A stretch of DNA of 33,269 nt, taken from positions 1 to 33,269 of the forward strand of contig CAILUI010000283.1 in NCBI GenBank assembly GCA_903837355.1, written 5' to 3'. The stretch is from an uncultured Victivallales bacterium. Lineage in GTDB: Bacteria; Verrucomicrobiota; Lentisphaeria; Oligosphaerales; JAFGRS01. The notes under the pieces were generated by a model. The model ran no database searches and had not been told where the DNA came from. It saw only the letters and a program-made list of their open reading frames with translations. Below are positions 8,274 through 16,521 of the stretch, piece after piece (the first letter of the stretch is position 1; every line of letters begins with the position of its first letter). The position numbers were made by a program, and so were the translations under genes.

Positions 8274-8319
8274 ACCGGACCTCGCCTCATGTTACGCGTA
8301 ACATGAGGCGAGGTCCGGT
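8274..8319. repeat. Perfect 46 bp palindrome
   Basis: The sequence is its own reverse complement over 46 bases, centred between 8296 and 8297 at GTTACGCGTAAC, with outer arms starting ACCGGACCTCGCC. It begins 10 bases after the stop of the C39-like gene. There is no loop spacer and no T-run, so it is not a classic terminator, although the RNA could still form a long hairpin. A related imperfect palindrome lies at 8634-8665, on the other side of the transposase remnant. That suggests the ends of a small mobile element. Confidence 0.9.
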
Positions 8320-8363
8320 TCACGGAGCGGGCTGCCTCTGGACCCCCCGCCAGCCAGCTCTGG

Positions 8364-8565
8364 ATGCCAGTCCCTGTCGAGTGCCTACGCGACACACTCC
8401 CTCCGCGGCAAACAGTCCGACTGCTCAAGGAGCTGTTCCCCCGCCTGCCCATCTGCCTGACCCTGAACTCGCTGTACGGCGATGCTCCGGTCATGGAGCT
8501 GTGTGAGCAGATGAACTGGATCTGCATCGCGGTGTTCAAGTCCAGACTGACCCCCGGCTGCGGAA
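8364..8565 (+). pseudogene. Fragment of a DDE-type IS transposase
   Basis: The frame from ATG 8364 encodes ELFPRLPICLTLNSLYGDAP followed by VMELCEQMNWICIAVFKSRL. This is the pattern around the second catalytic aspartate of a widespread IS4-like transposase family, in which the strand normally reads ICLLLDGLY. Here the aspartate is replaced by Asn (LTLNSLY), and the rest of the protein is missing on both sides. After about codon 65 the frame turns into unrelated Arg/Pro-rich sequence. It is therefore a dead internal remnant of a transposase. The family assignment comes from recalled motif similarity. Confidence 0.6.
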
Positions 8566-8633
8566 GCGCGCCCGGGCCAAGGCGAAGAAGGCCCCCACCC
8601 ACACGAGACAGGCAAGGATGGAACCGTCCAGTC

Positions 8634-8665
8634 CTCGCCTTACGTTGCGCGCAACATAAAGCGAG
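8634..8665. repeat. Imperfect palindrome related to 8274-8319
   Basis: A 32-base inverted repeat centred between 8649 and 8650 (GTTGCGCGCAAC) with two mismatched pairs in 16. Its left arm (CTCGCCTTACGTTGCG) and the left arm of the first palindrome (CTCGCCTCATGTTACG) agree at 13 of 16 positions. The two copies flank the transposase fragment and probably derive from the same element. Confidence 0.7.
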
Positions 8666-8694
8666 CTCTGTCGGATGTTCCGGGGGATTGCGTG

Positions 8695-8726
8695 TTGGAG
8701 TATACATATAAGAGACTCGGTATAAT
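8695..8726 (+). promoter_or_regulatory. Possible promoter with perfect TATAAT box
   Basis: An AT-rich island in GC-rich surroundings holds TATAAT at 8721-8726. The nearest -35 candidate, TTGGAG at 8695-8700, is 20 bases away, longer than usual. The next gene starts almost 390 bp downstream, so it would give a long leader, or it may be a relic of the mobile element. Confidence 0.3.
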
Positions 8727-9109
8727 CTACTTCCGACGATTTGTCAGTTTCCTTGTCGTGTCCACAGTTGCCTTCCGGGATGGCAGAACTGGCGGCAGAC
8801 TGACGTCGGCGGCGGCCCCGACGTGCACATCTCTGGGATGGAAGTGTGCCCCGCAGTGTAAGCCTGGAGGACGACCCGATGATCTGCGGCAGCTGCTGAC
8901 TGGCCAACACTACTTGCATGACCGTGGCGACCGATGTACCGTACCGCCATCCGGTTCGATACGGGAGGGACAGGACGGCACCGTCCAGACAAGTCTGGAA
9001 ATGGCGCTCGGCCAAGAGGTAGACTGGGGGGTGTCCGGGGGTCGGCTTGGCTTGAGCAGGTCGGCGCCGTCGCCGATGCCGCGGGACTGGCGAACGAGGA
9101 GGGGTGTCA

Positions 9110-10405
9110 GTGCAACGAACGACAGCGAAGCGGGGGAACAGCCGACGCATCGGAACCAGAGGCCTACCGGCCGTGGCGGTCCTGACAGTCGTCTCCTGCT
9201 GTGGGCCATCCTGTGCGGGGGAGATCACCGCCAAGGAGTTCTGCGAGGCGCAGGTCGCCGCAGTGACCCAGTGTCTTCTCAATGCCGTCGCCACCTGCCG
9301 TGACGCCGCCGCCGACAGGCTCTTGGATGGCCTCGCCGCTGAGGCGCAACTGCCTCGCACGGTAGGCAAGACGGCTGCGCGCCAGGCCTTGCCAGGTGTG
9401 GATGCTCATACGCTGCTGGCCGAGTACCAGCCGCTGACGGAAACGGCGCGTTCTGCTCCCCCTGAGGTGAAAGACGAGATCGTGCGGGCCTTGGCCGGGG
9501 CTCAGGCAAGCGTCGCCGCAGCTGTCTCGAAGGCTATCACCACAGTGACCGAGGAGGATGCCCGCCGGCTACTCGTCGAGTTCTCCCTTGTGTTGCCGTT
9601 CCTGGCCACCGCTGACGACCGTTGGGACGCGAAGGCAACCGAGGCGTTGCTGCGGTCACCTCTGCGGCCGGAGTGTCTGCCGGTTGCCGAGGGCTTCGCG
9701 CTGCACTGCGGGCGGCCGCTTACGGCCTGGGAGTTCGTGCGTCCATCAGGGCATTCAACTGGCAGGCTTGGTGCGCAAGTGGCCTACGTCCAGAGCGCCG
9801 CCGCCAGGATGGATGCGGCGCGCGACCCCCGGGCGGCAGTGAGCTGCCGTCAAGCCGGGATCCGCATTGCCAGAGATGCTGGTGACCAGGACGCTCTGCG
9901 AGCGCTCACCGTGCAACTGGCCGACACCCTTGCAGACGCGGGTCACCCCCTCGACGCAGCGCGGCACATCGAGGGCCTTCTCGCGGCCACCGCGCAGGTC
10001 ACGGACCGGTCGGCTCTGGTGGCGAGACACCTCGTTTTCCTCTATAGGGCGTCCGCGTACGAGGAAGCACTGCATGCCGCCGAGCGCGAGCGGGGCCAGA
10101 CAGCCAGTGGTAACGACCCGGCGCTGCTCTACATGCTCTGGGCCTGTCACAAACGACTTGGGCACGGTACCGAGGCAGAGTCAGCTGCGGCGGAATTCCT
10201 CGGGAGGTTCCCCCGGCACAGCCTGGCCGCCGACATGCGTCTCGCCAATGCCATGAATGCCCTGACCGTGCAGGACTACCGGACAGCCGACACCATGCTA
10301 GCGCAGATCCAGACGAGCTTCCCTGAATCCAGGTACGCGAAGAGGGCCAATGAACTACGCGAGCGGCTCGCAGCGGCCCTCGGTGCGCCTGCGGGCCAGC
10401 GCTAG
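9110..10405 (+). CDS. Secreted helical TPR-like protein
   Basis: About 431 residues. GTG 9110 is preferred over GTG 9104 because GAGGAGGGG lies six to seven bases before it. The N-terminus is basic (TTAKRGNSRR) and followed by a hydrophobic segment ending near SCAG, a signal peptide. The first half is Ala-rich helix with scattered cysteines. From about residue 225 to the end the sequence shows TPR-type helix pairs, for example ALRALTVQLADTLADAGHPL, HLVFLYRASAYEEALHAAER, and a final pair with LAQIQTSFPESRYAKRANEL. TPR arrays usually mediate protein binding; no enzymatic motif is present. It may belong with the following TPR protein and module B, but a 550 bp gap separates it from them. Confidence 0.75.
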   Translation: MQRTTAKRGNSRRIGTRGLPAVAVLTVVSCCGPSCAGEITAKEFCEAQVAAVTQCLLNAVATCRDAAADRLLDGLAAEAQLPRTVGKTAARQALPGVDAHTLLAEYQPLTETARSAPPEVKDEIVRALAGAQASVAAAVSKAITTVTEEDARRLLVEFSLVLPFLATADDRWDAKATEALLRSPLRPECLPVAEGFALHCGRPLTAWEFVRPSGHSTGRLGAQVAYVQSAAARMDAARDPRAAVSCRQAGIRIARDAGDQDALRALTVQLADTLADAGHPLDAARHIEGLLAATAQVTDRSALVARHLVFLYRASAYEEALHAAERERGQTASGNDPALLYMLWACHKRLGHGTEAESAAAEFLGRFPRHSLAADMRLANAMNALTVQDYRTADTMLAQIQTSFPESRYAKRANELRERLAAALGAPAGQR

Positions 10406-10957
10406 CTGCGGCTGTGCATGGGAAACAGCACCAAGGGAAGAGGGAAGCGAGCCCCCTGGATTGTGCCGGACTACCCGGATGGCCGGAGGCCGCCCATGCG
10501 GCACCCGCCGGGACTGTGCGAAGCGGCAGGAACGGCTGCGAGAGGTGAGGCCTGGATCCGGGAGCATATGGTGCTTGGTGGATGCCCTTGCGATCGCCTC
10601 GCGTTGGTCCTGCGTACGGTGATGCCGCCTAAGTTACTTGACACAACTCCCGTTCTGGATTACTCTTACCGTTGACGGGGAGCCAAGCTGGACTGTCTGG
10701 TTGGAGGTACCCAAGGATCCCCGCGAGGGGGGGGGGGACGGTTCGCATCTGACACGGCGGCGGGCGCTTCCCCGCGGCCCCATTGTGGCCGTGCCAGGGA
10801 AGCCTGTTCGCCAGCGCCTGCCATGCCAGTCCCGGTTGCTCGTTGGCAGCAGCGCCGTCACGGTTATTGGCCGGTTCGCCGCAAGGTCGCAGTTGTCCGG
10901 TCCTGATTCACCATAGCGGTTCGATGGGAACGGGGAAGCCAAGAGGAGAAATCGCCG
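10406..10957 (+). other. Intergenic region, 552 bp, with promoter-like site and G tract
   Basis: No gene is supported. It holds a TTGACA box at 10638-10643, an uninterrupted run of 11 G at 10727-10737, and AGAGGAGA near the end as the ribosome site for the next gene. Confidence 0.5.
10638..10666 (+). promoter_or_regulatory. Candidate sigma-70 type promoter
   Basis: A perfect TTGACA at 10638-10643 is followed after exactly 17 bases by TACTCT at 10661-10666, which shares only three of six bases with the -10 consensus. It would drive the TPR gene at 10958 with a leader of about 280 bases. Confidence 0.3.
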
Positions 10958-12367
10958 ATGAGTGGTCGACTGCCTATGATGCTGACTGCCTTCGTGGTGG
11001 CGTCGGTGCTTGCGCCGTGGGTGCGTGCGGACGTGAAGGAGGACCTGGACAAGGCCGTGGCGCTGGTGAACACGGGGCGGGGCGGGGAGGCCAGACCGGT
11101 GTTCGAGGCTGCGCTCAAGGCCGGCCAGATCACGCCCCAGCAGCGGATAACCTGCTATGAAAAACTGGCGCAGATCAACTACGAGGAGACGAAGTTCGAG
11201 GAGTGCCGTTCCCTGGCTCAGAAGGCCTTCGCAGAGGTCCCCAACGCCAAGCCGGACACACTGGTCATGTGCCAGCACTGGGTGGCGGCCGCCTACATAG
11301 GCGAAGGCAAGAGAGAACAGGCCATTGCCGAGCTCCAGAAGGCCATCGATATGGCAGGCGACGTGCCGGAGCAGCAGTGGATCAAGCAGTGGGTCCAGCG
11401 GCTTATCGCCGATCAGTATCTGATACTCGGGAAGGACAAAGAGGCGCTGGAAGCGATCCAGAAGTCGATTGCCGACTACCCGGCAATAGGCAAAGAGAGT
11501 CTGGGTTACTCGTATGGGGTGCTGGCTGCGGTGAAGCTGAGCATGGGTGCCGTCGACGAGGCCATCGACGCGTTCGCCCAGCGGGTGGACGCTATGGCTG
11601 ACCAGCCCGAGCAAGTGGCGTGGTGCCGGAACTTCATCAGCGCCCAGCTCGTGCCGGCGCTGAGCAAGCCGGAGAATGCCAAGTTCATCGATCCTGCCAT
11701 CGAGAAGCTGGGCAAGCTGATCGCCAGGCGGGCCGAATGCCCGCCCTTGTGCGAGCAGTTGCAGAAAGCCATGGCCCAACTGCTGCTGCGGAAAGGCGAA
11801 TCGGCCCGGGCCCTGTTCGAGGCCAAGGTGCTATTCGACGTCTCCTCGGCCGATACCATGCCCGAGGCGGTCCGCATGCTCTCGGAGATCCTGAAAGCAG
11901 AGGACGGGAGTGTGGGCCGGGCCAACGCGTTCCTGGAGTACGTGAGGACCGGCAAGGCCGGCAAGGACAAGACGCTCGGGACGCCGGATGACCTTACCGA
12001 TCCGCTGGGCGACGTCCAGCCCCCGGATGCGCCGGCGCGCGATGCCCGGTTCACCGAGGCGCTCGGGACGTATCCCGACGACTGGCGCGGGAAGCTCTCG
12101 AAGGCGACGCTGTACCGTTACTGGGGCAAGCCGGAGCAGGCATTGGTGGAACTGAACGGGGCGTTCGCGATCTGCCCGATGGAGCAGCAGCCGATCCAGC
12201 TCATCGTGGACGCGACGGCACAGGTGCTGGTTCAGGTGAGCGGGGACCCGGACATGGCCCAGAAGTTCACGGAGTTCCAGCAGCTCGGGCCTGCCGGTGC
12301 AGACGGCAAGAAGGGCACACCAGACGACCTGACCAACCCCATCACGCCGTACCTGCCCAAGAAGTAG
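10958..12367 (+). CDS. Secreted TPR protein with two GTPDDLT motifs
   Basis: A 469-residue protein with signal peptide at residues 1-24 (MLTAFVVASVLAPWVRA). AGAGGAGA upstream of ATG 10958 supports the start. Residues 25-330 are TPR-like helix pairs, for example KAVALVNTGRGGEARPVFEA, YIGEGKREQAIAELQKAI and LILGKDKEALEAIQKSI. A short acidic motif occurs twice: GKDKTLGTPDDLTDPL (335-350) and GADGKKGTPDDLTNPI (447-462). It sits at the end of the first TPR block and near the C-terminus. Similar Asp/Gly motifs (DGxxGTxDD) occur in secreted proteins of these phyla and resemble calcium-binding loops, which is inference. A second TPR stretch lies between them. No catalytic motif is seen. Confidence 0.8.
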   Translation: MSGRLPMMLTAFVVASVLAPWVRADVKEDLDKAVALVNTGRGGEARPVFEAALKAGQITPQQRITCYEKLAQINYEETKFEECRSLAQKAFAEVPNAKPDTLVMCQHWVAAAYIGEGKREQAIAELQKAIDMAGDVPEQQWIKQWVQRLIADQYLILGKDKEALEAIQKSIADYPAIGKESLGYSYGVLAAVKLSMGAVDEAIDAFAQRVDAMADQPEQVAWCRNFISAQLVPALSKPENAKFIDPAIEKLGKLIARRAECPPLCEQLQKAMAQLLLRKGESARALFEAKVLFDVSSADTMPEAVRMLSEILKAEDGSVGRANAFLEYVRTGKAGKDKTLGTPDDLTDPLGDVQPPDAPARDARFTEALGTYPDDWRGKLSKATLYRYWGKPEQALVELNGAFAICPMEQQPIQLIVDATAQVLVQVSGDPDMAQKFTEFQQLGPAGADGKKGTPDDLTNPITPYLPKK

Positions 12368-12588
12368 CGCAGGCGGGGGACAACGCGGGCACAGGTGCCA
12401 AGGGTGGCGCGGCATGCGTCCCTGCCCGGGGAGTGCATTCGCCATGGATGGCGTGGACTGGGCGGGGGTTGGTGAGGCGGGAATGCCAGCGACTCTGCGT
12501 GAGATGCCAGGTGGAGCCGTCGACGCGCGGGGCGGGCTCAGCACTGCCACCCTAAGGACGAGGAAGACAGCCTCCGGCTGAGGTGCTC

Positions 12589-14463
12589 ATGCTGACAAGA
12601 AGGACGCTGCCCCCAGTTGCGATCCTGACGATCAGTTGCCTTGCCATCGCGGTCTGTCTCACCCAGATCCTGCATCGGGCTCTGTCTCTGCCCAGCCAAC
12701 CGGAACCCGATGTCCACCTGGGAACTGACTTCGGGAAACCGCAAATGCCGCACTCGGACGTGCCGTCCACCTTCTTCACCCAGTACCGGCAGACGTCAGA
12801 ATGGGACCCAGGCACGGTCCGTATCTGGTTCCGGAACGCAACCGCCAGGGACCGGCGCCTGGTCAGGGTGAAGCTGAATGGCTCCACCGTACCCGTGTGG
12901 GGGGTGGACTGGGAGGGACGGTTCGCCGAAGCCAATGCCTGTGTCGAACGCGAACTTGGCAAGGCAGGAGGCCCTGATTGCCGGGCCATCACCGAGTCCT
13001 TCGGGAGCAAGCAGATCGCTTGGGCGCGACTCGACCCGCCTTTCGTGCCGGGCCGCGGAATCTCGGAGTTGGCAGTCAAACTCGCCCGTCGGCCCCCCGG
13101 GCCACTCATGCTAACGCTGGAGTGGGAGAGCGGCCAGGAGCAGAGAACGCTTGTGGACCCGCAACCGGCCGCGGTTGGTATCTCTGCTGTCACCTTCTCC
13201 GAAGACCTGGCCACGGTCTTCGTCTACCTGGAGTGCAGGGCGAAGGTCCCGGTGAGTCTGTCCGTGGTACAACTCATGGGAGTGCAGGACGTCAAGGAGG
13301 CGTGGCTCTCCAGCGGCAGCATTGGCAGCGCCTGCAAGGAACTGGCCATCACCAGGCTGAGGCGCCCACTCCGTGCAGGGGAGTTCATCACGGTGGAGGC
13401 GAAGGCCGGCACACGAACCGTGGCGATCGAGCGCGTGCGCGTGCTCTCCGGTTTCCCGATCGGCACAGAGTCGGATCGATCACCGGATGGGGATCTGGGG
13501 GTGGATGCCAGTCCTTACTCCATGGTGCCCGCTTACCTTCACACGGAACGTTCGGACTCGGCGCTGGCTTGCGAGGATTCCCAGCCGGGTCCGGTCGACA
13601 CTCGGGATCCACGGGGCATCTGCCTCTACATGTGCCCAACGCATTCTTTCGACTGCAACCCCCGCAGGAATGCCGGCGAGATATTCCGGCGGTATGACCT
13701 CTGCCAACGCTTCGATCCCCTCGTGCCTTGCTTTGTTCACGTGTGCCGCGTGCGTCCGGAAGAAGGGTACGCTTTGTTTGCGGAGACCACGGACATCCTC
13801 AGGATCAACCCCAACGTCACCACCAGCCTCCAGCCACGGGCCGCAGATGATACCCCTGAGAGGATCGTGGCCCGCATAGCCCGTTGCGCATACCTCTCAG
13901 CCCGGCCGGGAGTGGTTCACGCCATCGAGGACACGACGGCGTTCGGGGCGAACGATTCGCTCTCCACCCCTGCGGAGTGCCGGCGGAGGATCTATGCGAC
14001 ACTGGGCCAAGGGGTCAAAGGGCTCTTCCTTCGGCACGATGCGCGCAAGAGCGAGTCCCCGGCCCGCGCCCAGGCAATGGCAGACACGATTCGGGCCATT
14101 CACGCCGAGATCAGGAAGGTCCGCCCCCTTCTTGCCGTCGCGGATGCTGCCTGCCTGGCGACCGTCAGGGACAGCCCCGGAACTGATGTCTACACACTCC
14201 TCGCAGCCGATCAGGGCATAGTGCTCTTCGTGGTCCGGCATGAGCGCGGGCCTGGCGGTACTGATGCCCCCGGTACGGGAAGCACCATCTGCATCGACCT
14301 CACGCCGCCAGCGTGGCTGAGGGTCTGCTCTGCAGCCAGCATCTCGGCGGACGCCGAGACCCCTGTCTGTCTCGAAGCTGACTCCCGGGGTGCCTCCCTG
14401 ACTCTCCCTGCGCCCGAAGCGACGGCGCTGGTCGTCCTGAAGACGGAGAGGAGAACCCCGTGA
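12589..14463 (+). CDS. Membrane-anchored TIM-barrel-like protein, long paralogue (module B)
   Basis: About 624 residues. ATG 12589 is used; GTG 12583, two codons earlier, is also possible. A hydrophobic segment at about residues 8-25 (VAILTISCLAIAVCLTQIL) anchors or exports it. Residues 40-320 are beta-rich, with strands ending in patterns typical of sugar-binding sandwiches. Residues 330-560 form the barrel-like region shared with 354-1298 (MCPTHSF, ILRINPNVTTSL, IYATLGQGVKGLFLRHDA, GIVLFVVRHE). A short beta tail closes it. No glycosidase acid/nucleophile pair is certain. The stop codon overlaps the GTG of the sigma gene by four bases, so the two are translationally coupled. That ties this protein closely to the sigma factor's regulation. 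Confidence 0.75.
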   Translation: MLTRRTLPPVAILTISCLAIAVCLTQILHRALSLPSQPEPDVHLGTDFGKPQMPHSDVPSTFFTQYRQTSEWDPGTVRIWFRNATARDRRLVRVKLNGSTVPVWGVDWEGRFAEANACVERELGKAGGPDCRAITESFGSKQIAWARLDPPFVPGRGISELAVKLARRPPGPLMLTLEWESGQEQRTLVDPQPAAVGISAVTFSEDLATVFVYLECRAKVPVSLSVVQLMGVQDVKEAWLSSGSIGSACKELAITRLRRPLRAGEFITVEAKAGTRTVAIERVRVLSGFPIGTESDRSPDGDLGVDASPYSMVPAYLHTERSDSALACEDSQPGPVDTRDPRGICLYMCPTHSFDCNPRRNAGEIFRRYDLCQRFDPLVPCFVHVCRVRPEEGYALFAETTDILRINPNVTTSLQPRAADDTPERIVARIARCAYLSARPGVVHAIEDTTAFGANDSLSTPAECRRRIYATLGQGVKGLFLRHDARKSESPARAQAMADTIRAIHAEIRKVRPLLAVADAACLATVRDSPGTDVYTLLAADQGIVLFVVRHERGPGGTDAPGTGSTICIDLTPPAWLRVCSAASISADAETPVCLEADSRGASLTLPAPEATALVVLKTERRTP

Positions 14464-15005
14464 ACGATGGAGTTCCACCACCGGTTCCGCTGCCGGACCG
14501 GCCGACGCGCCTGACCGCGCCAGAGGCCGATGCCGTCTTCCGTCATATCCTCAGCGACCAGACGCGGCCGGTATTCGCCTTGGTCTATGCAATGACCGGG
14601 GACTGGCATGCCTCGCAGGACATCACTCAGGAGACCTTCATCAAGCTCCATGGCCAACTGCACAAGACGGAAGTCGACGGGCGAATCCTGGCCTGGACGC
14701 GACGGGTAGCCGCCAACGCAGCCCTCAACCTCATCCGGGCGCGCAAGGCGCAACCTGGCCCTATGGACCCACTCGGGGCCGATGCGGAGGCCGAGTGCGG
14801 TGTGGATCCCGCCGTACGCCAGTTCTGCCGAGACCTGCTGGAGCACATCGCGAAACTCCCGTCGCACAAACGGGAGATCGTTGAGATGCGCATCTGGGAC
14901 AGGATGAGTTACGGCGAGATCAGTCAAGAAGTCGGCTGCAGCGTCGACTGCGCCAAGAAGGTCTTCGAGCGCTTCCGGAAGACGCTCAAGCGGATCGAGT
15001 CGTGA
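14460..15005 (+). CDS. ECF-type RNA polymerase sigma factor (module B)
   Basis: A 181-residue ECF sigma factor. Region 2 spans about residues 30-95, with VYAMTGDWHASQDITQETFI and WTRRVAANAALNLIRARKA. Region 4 spans about 125-178, with LPSHKREIVEMRIWDRMSYG and EISQEVGCSVDCAKKVFERF as the helix-turn-helix. The GTG start lies inside the end of the preceding gene (GTGA overlap), with GGAGAGGAG just upstream, a strong and coupled ribosome site. The next gene encodes its probable zinc-finger anti-sigma factor. The sequence is clearly different from the module A sigma factor, so the two modules probably read different promoters. Confidence 0.93.
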   Translation: MNDGVPPPVPLPDRPTRLTAPEADAVFRHILSDQTRPVFALVYAMTGDWHASQDITQETFIKLHGQLHKTEVDGRILAWTRRVAANAALNLIRARKAQPGPMDPLGADAEAECGVDPAVRQFCRDLLEHIAKLPSHKREIVEMRIWDRMSYGEISQEVGCSVDCAKKVFERFRKTLKRIES

Positions 15006-15126
15006 CGGCCCACTCGAGCTGCTCGCCTTGCCCCACTCGCTGCCCTGCAGGTTCCCGTCTGCGATGGGTCCACGACCGGCTCGGAAGCGGCTATGCCTCG
15101 CGTTTTACTTTTTTCCGCGACTCCGA

Positions 15127-15160
15127 TGTCACCAATGCGGGGGGCACCGTGTTATATACA
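15127..15160 (+). promoter_or_regulatory. Possible promoter upstream of anti-sigma gene B
   Basis: TGTCAC at 15127-15132 is followed by an AT-rich TTATATACA at 15152-15160 in otherwise GC-rich DNA, 40 bases before the anti-sigma start. It could let the anti-sigma gene be transcribed separately. Element spacing of about 19 bases is not ideal and no consensus is established. Confidence 0.22.
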
Positions 15161-15200
15161 GTGACAGGTTGAACGGCAAGCGACGAACAGGACCGCAGCG

Positions 15201-16484
15201 ATGGATTGCCAATCCTTCAAAGAGAGACTCGAGAGTCTGGCTCTCGGCATCGAGGAGCAAGGGGCCGAGGGGAGCGCCACTGCCCTGGCAGCGCATCTGC
15301 AGGAATGCGCTGTGTGCCGCCGGGAATTCGATGTCCTGAAGAAAGCCGGGGCGTGTGCGCACTCCATGCAGGACATCGCGCGCAAGCTTCCCCCGGAACT
15401 GGTGGAGCGCATGGAGCAGGAGATTCTCCGCCGCGCCAGGGCCGGTTCCGCAGCCGACGGCCGGAGCCTCCCTGCGGCGCCTACCGCCTTCTCCCCCCGC
15501 TGGCTCTGGCGTACGGCCATCGGATCCGCCACCCTCGCAGCCGGCCTGGTGCTGCTTGTCTGCACGCAGAGGTCCCGGCTGCAGGAACCAGCCATCCCGG
15601 AACCGCCGGTCGCCGCCCCCGCTGTAGTCGCAGCCAGCACGAGCCAGGCCCTTCTGTTGCAGGCGCAACAGAGCTTCGGCGCGGCTGCGCGAAGTGCGAC
15701 CGCGTCCGGGTATGCCGATGTGGTTGCGCTCTGCCAGCGCCTTCTCGACCAGTGGCCGGAGTCAGCCGAGGCTGACGCTGCTCTTGGGCTGATCACATCG
15801 TGCTACCCCCTCATGGCCGATCCCGAGCCGGCCCGCAGAGCTCTTGCCGCCTATGCTCTGCGAGCCGGAGAACGCGCCTACACGGGCATAATGGAGCTCC
15901 CGGGCGCACCGGAAGCGACCGGACGGAAGGAAACGGCGGAGTGCAGGAGGCTGGAAACGATCCGGCGGGTCTTCTCTGTCCAGATCGACGGGCTGTTCGC
16001 ACGCGATGAGTACAACATCGTGCCCGACTACGTGAGTCTGCTGCGCACCGTGTGCCCGGAAGGGGAACCGGCTGAATACGCCGACTTCACTCTGGTCAGA
16101 TACCTGGAGTCGATTGGCGAGCCCGCCCTCGCGGCGCGGGCGTGCGAGAAGTTCCTCGCCGGGAACCCGCGCAGCGGCTGGGGCCTCCAGGCCCGGCGCA
16201 CGTTGCCCACCATGCTCTGGAATTCCGGCCGTCGCGAGGAAGCCGTCGAGGCCTGGAAGGCTTACGCGTCGAGTAGCGATAGCCCGCGGGAGCAGGCATG
16301 CGGATACTACAATGCGGGGATCCTCGCCATGGGCCGCGGTCCAGTCGGCATTCCGGACGCGCTCTCGTGCTTCAGCCGCATTCCTGCAGCAGGAGCGGTC
16401 GAGCCTTACAGGTCGATGGCGAAGGCGGCCCAGGAGAGATTGCTCCAGGACACGGCAAAGGGCATCATCGATGGCGGGATATGA
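15201..16484 (+). CDS. Membrane anti-sigma factor with zinc finger and TPR-like outer domain (module B)
   Basis: A 427-residue single-pass membrane protein. Cys3 and His32-x3-Cys36-x2-Cys39 (HLQECAVC) form the zinc-binding anti-sigma motif. A transmembrane helix lies at about 105-122 (AIGSATLAAGLVLLVC). The outside part (about 150-427) is built of TPR-type helical pairs, for example YADVVALCQRLLDQWPESAE, FTLVRYLESIGEPALAARAC and MLWNSGRREEAVEAWKAYA. The protein is inferred to hold the sigma factor of 14460-15005 at the membrane and to release it when the TPR domain senses a partner. Its outer domain differs from that of the module A anti-sigma, so the signals probably differ. AGGA eight bases before ATG supports the start. 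Confidence 0.88.
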   Translation: MDCQSFKERLESLALGIEEQGAEGSATALAAHLQECAVCRREFDVLKKAGACAHSMQDIARKLPPELVERMEQEILRRARAGSAADGRSLPAAPTAFSPRWLWRTAIGSATLAAGLVLLVCTQRSRLQEPAIPEPPVAAPAVVAASTSQALLLQAQQSFGAAARSATASGYADVVALCQRLLDQWPESAEADAALGLITSCYPLMADPEPARRALAAYALRAGERAYTGIMELPGAPEATGRKETAECRRLETIRRVFSVQIDGLFARDEYNIVPDYVSLLRTVCPEGEPAEYADFTLVRYLESIGEPALAARACEKFLAGNPRSGWGLQARRTLPTMLWNSGRREEAVEAWKAYASSSDSPREQACGYYNAGILAMGRGPVGIPDALSCFSRIPAAGAVEPYRSMAKAAQERLLQDTAKGIIDGGI

Positions 16485-16521
16485 GCCAAGCCGCGGCCGG
16501 ACCACAGGGAGGGTGAAGCGG

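Larger units (their letters stand above)
8264..9109 (+). other. 846 bp region without an intact gene; insertion element remains
   Basis: This interval holds a perfect 46 bp palindrome, a transposase fragment, a second related palindrome and a TATAAT-like box, each listed separately. From about 8730 to 9090 I see no gene. The frame open from 8692 has no domain-like content and overlaps the next gene out of frame. Confidence 0.55.

Noticed and set aside
8692..9303. 203-codon frame between the second palindrome and the TPR gene
   Set aside because: It overlaps the well-supported 9110 gene by about 190 bases in another frame and has no recognisable features beyond a short hydrophobic start.
10638..10916. 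92-codon frame overlapping the TTGACA box
   Set aside because: The first 20 residues look protein-like, but the start is TTG inside the promoter-like box, and the rest is Arg-rich and runs through the G tract; no support for translation.
10634..11779. 381-codon minus-strand frame opposite the TPR gene
   Set aside because: It is the antisense shadow of a gene with strong TPR pattern, signal peptide and ribosome site on the plus strand.
16114..16521. Upstream extension of the HExxH protein frame
   Set aside because: It lies out of frame inside the anti-sigma gene and is Arg/Pro-rich; the signal peptide and ribosome site place the start at 16522.
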